The notes beneath the pieces were generated by a model. That model saw nothing but the letters and a program-made list of their open reading frames with translations. It did no database searches and was not told where the DNA came from. A program made the position numbers and the translations under genes. From contig CADBRE010000153.1 in the NCBI GenBank assembly GCA_902797005.1, forward strand, positions 1-5,718: a DNA stretch of 5,718 nucleotides, written 5' to 3'. This stretch comes from an uncultured Erysipelotrichaceae bacterium. GTDB taxonomy: Bacteria > Bacillota_I > Bacilli_A > RF39 > UBA660. The number at the start of each line of letters is the position of its first letter. Position 1 is the first letter of the stretch. This document shows, one piece after another, positions 1 through 5,718 of the stretch.

Positions 1-3
1 AGA

Positions 4-9
4 AAGGAG
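4..9 (+). promoter_or_regulatory. Ribosome binding site of the methyltransferase gene
   Basis: AAGGAG lies six bases before the ATG at 16, a strong Shine-Dalgarno match at good spacing. It decides the start, because the reading frame has no in-frame stop between the window edge and base 16. A second ATG at 11-13 is followed at once by TAA, overlaps the real start, and lies too close to the site to be used. Confidence 0.85.
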
Positions 10-15
10 AATGTA

Positions 16-606
16 ATGGAACATTATTTTACAAATAACGAAAACTTAAAGAGTGAGTTTAGAAATATAGTTTATAAATACAAAACTTATGAGTTTAATT
101 TTCTTTCTGATAATGGAGTTTTTTCAAAAGATAGAATTGACTATGGTTCTAAAGCACTTCTTGAAACTTATCTTGAGCTAGAAGGAGAAGAGAAAGAAGT
201 ATTAGATTTAGGATGCGGATATGGGCTTCTTGGAATTGTAATATCTAAAGTAAAGAACAGTAAGGTTTTAATGGCTGATATTAATAAGCGAGCTGTTCAC
301 CTAACTAATAAGAACATAGAAAGCTTAAAAGCTGATGCTTGTGCTATAGTTTCTGATGCTTATGAAAATGTAGAAGGAAAGTTTGACAGCATAATAACAA
401 ATCCACCTATAAGGGCAGGCAAGGATAAAGTTTTAGAAATACTTATGAATGCTAAAGATTATTTAAAAGAAGAAGGAACATTATATTACGTTATTAGAAA
501 AGATCAAGGAGCTAAGAGCATAACTAAAACATTAGAAGAAGTATATAATGTAGAACTAATAAAGAAAGATAAAGGTTTTTACATATATAAAGCTAATAAA
601 AGATAG
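16..606 (+). CDS. Class I SAM-dependent methyltransferase, YbxB/RsmC-like
   Basis: Complete 196-residue cytoplasmic protein of the 'methyltransferase small' (MTS) type, close in length and sequence to B. subtilis YbxB. Seen in the sequence: the family signature SDNGVFSKDRIDYGS at residues 31-45; SAM-binding motif I DLGCGYG at 64-70; an acidic residue after beta-2 (D88 in ADIN) that would bind the SAM ribose; a motif III aspartate (D114); and the catalytic NPPI motif at 129-132, typical of enzymes that methylate exocyclic amines of bases. RsmC of E. coli makes m2G1207 in 16S rRNA. A similar rRNA target is plausible, but the specificity of this short single-domain form cannot be read from sequence. 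It has no signal peptide or membrane segment. In Bacillota this gene sits between rplL and rpoB, as it appears to here, so it is probably co-transcribed with the upstream ribosomal protein operon. It is followed by 146 bp before rpoB. The family assignment is firm; the substrate is inferred. Confidence 0.93.
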   Translation: MEHYFTNNENLKSEFRNIVYKYKTYEFNFLSDNGVFSKDRIDYGSKALLETYLELEGEEKEVLDLGCGYGLLGIVISKVKNSKVLMADINKRAVHLTNKNIESLKADACAIVSDAYENVEGKFDSIITNPPIRAGKDKVLEILMNAKDYLKEEGTLYYVIRKDQGAKSITKTLEEVYNVELIKKDKGFYIYKANKR

Positions 607-616
607 TATTTTTAAT

Positions 617-648
617 AAAAAAATGTAAAAAATACAAAAAATGACAAA
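617..648 (+). promoter_or_regulatory. A-tract, UP-element-like region upstream of the rpoB promoter
   Basis: Runs of A at 617-623, 627-632, 636-641 and 646-648 have centres about 9 bases apart and end eight bases before the -35 box. A-rich DNA in this position commonly binds the alpha C-terminal domains of RNA polymerase, and near-phased A-tracts bend DNA. That fits a strong growth-linked promoter. The runs are seen directly. The UP-element role is inferred, and such runs are also common by chance in AT-rich genomes. Confidence 0.5.
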
Positions 649-655
649 GTTTTAA

Positions 656-684
656 TTGACTTGTAGACAAAAATAAAGTAAAAT
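656..684 (+). promoter_or_regulatory. Sigma-A type promoter of rpoBC
   Basis: The -35 hexamer TTGACT is at 656-661 and the -10 hexamer TAAAAT at 679-684. Each matches consensus at five of six positions, and the spacing is the ideal 17 bp. Transcription would start near 690-692, giving a leader of about 60 nt. There is no extended -10 TG. An alternative -10 (TATAAA at 685-690) would need a 23-bp spacer and is rejected. This promoter would let rpoB and rpoC be made independently of the upstream ribosomal genes, in addition to any read-through. Confidence 0.78.
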
Positions 685-695
685 TATAAATTGCG

Positions 696-705
696 ATACA
701 TGTAT
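696..705. repeat. 10-bp perfect palindrome ATACATGTAT in the rpoB leader
   Basis: ATACATGTAT is its own reverse complement and would lie about 5-15 bases downstream of the predicted transcription start. That position would suit an operator or a small RNA stem, but a 10-bp AT-rich palindrome can also arise by chance. Flanking bases do not extend it. Confidence 0.3.
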
Positions 706-741
706 ATTTTTAACTAATACTCATGTTGAATCTAAAGGATT

Positions 742-748
742 GGGGTGA
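742..748 (+). promoter_or_regulatory. Ribosome binding site that fixes the rpoB start at 753
   Basis: GGGGTGA sits four bases before the ATG at 753. The in-frame upstream ATG at 723 has only AT-rich sequence before it and no Shine-Dalgarno match, and its ten extra codons would contain this site. The start at 753, giving [18 protein letters not shown], also matches the position of the B. subtilis RpoB N-terminus. Confidence 0.85.
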
Positions 749-752
749 AGAG

Positions 753-5718
<4,966 letters not shown>

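Larger units (their letters stand above)
607..752 (+). other. Intergenic region with the rpoB promoter and leader
   Basis: This 146-bp, very AT-rich gap is the only noncoding stretch. The first part has runs of A and only AT-only or 4-bp inverted repeats (for example TTTTT-AAT-AAAAA at 609-621), with no GC-rich stem followed by a T tract. Read-through from the methyltransferase gene is therefore likely. The middle holds a sigma-A promoter and the last 60 bases are the rpoB leader. The leader shows only a 10-bp palindrome and a weak 4-bp hairpin near 729-741. I see no T-box, riboswitch or attenuator. Confidence 0.8.

Noticed and set aside
609..641. Possible terminator after the methyltransferase gene
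   Set aside because: TTTTT-AAT-AAAAA (609-621) and TGTA-AAAAA-TACA (624-636) are AT-only or 4-bp stems, and the following sequence is A-rich rather than T-rich on the plus strand.
661..670. Inverted repeat TTGT-AG-ACAA between the -35 and -10 boxes as an operator
   Set aside because: Four-base arms with a two-base gap are too short to distinguish from chance in this composition.
700..717. Possible upstream peptide MYIFN in the rpoB leader
   Set aside because: It has no ribosome binding site, a composition expected of random AT-rich sequence, and no overlap or coupling with the rpoB start.

Overview
The window is a piece of the conserved ribosomal-protein/RNA polymerase locus of a low-GC Gram-positive bacterium. 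By sampling lines, the DNA is roughly one third G+C. Arg is mostly AGA with some CGT, and stops are TAA or TAG. The gene order (small SAM methyltransferase of the YbxB/RsmC type, then rpoB, then rpoC) is the Bacillota order. The proteins align by eye with Bacillus subtilis YbxB, RpoB and RpoC better than with E. coli. A clostridial host, possibly Peptostreptococcaceae-like, is my best guess, but the sequence alone does not fix the genus.

Layout. 16-606 encodes a complete 196-residue class I methyltransferase with its own ribosome binding site; the gene normally upstream, rplL, lies outside the window. 607-752 is the only intergenic stretch. It has no convincing terminator but carries A-tracts followed by a textbook sigma-A promoter (TTGACT, 17 bp, TAAAAT) and a leader of about 60 nt. 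753-4379 is rpoB, the complete beta subunit (1208 residues), starting 10 codons inside the longest open frame. 4379-5718 is the first 446 codons of rpoC (beta-prime). It overlaps the rpoB stop by one base (TAATG) and is cut by the window edge just before the catalytic NADFDGD loop. Both strands are otherwise explained by these three genes.

How the parts work together. Beta and beta-prime form the catalytic core of RNA polymerase. The promoter in front of rpoB lets them be transcribed separately from the upstream ribosomal protein genes, and the overlapping stop/start suggests translational coupling for balanced subunit supply. The methyltransferase sits where its family usually sits and probably modifies rRNA.

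I found no new multi-gene system, mobile element or CRISPR array. What stands out is the polymerase itself. The rifamycin pocket of beta carries several residues that are resistance substitutions elsewhere (equivalents of E. coli Q513K, H526D and R529K, plus a changed V146). Further rare changes sit at nearly invariant positions in the switch region and in the beta-prime rudder, and beta ends in a hyperacidic tail. The residues are read directly from the sequence; their functional meaning is inference.
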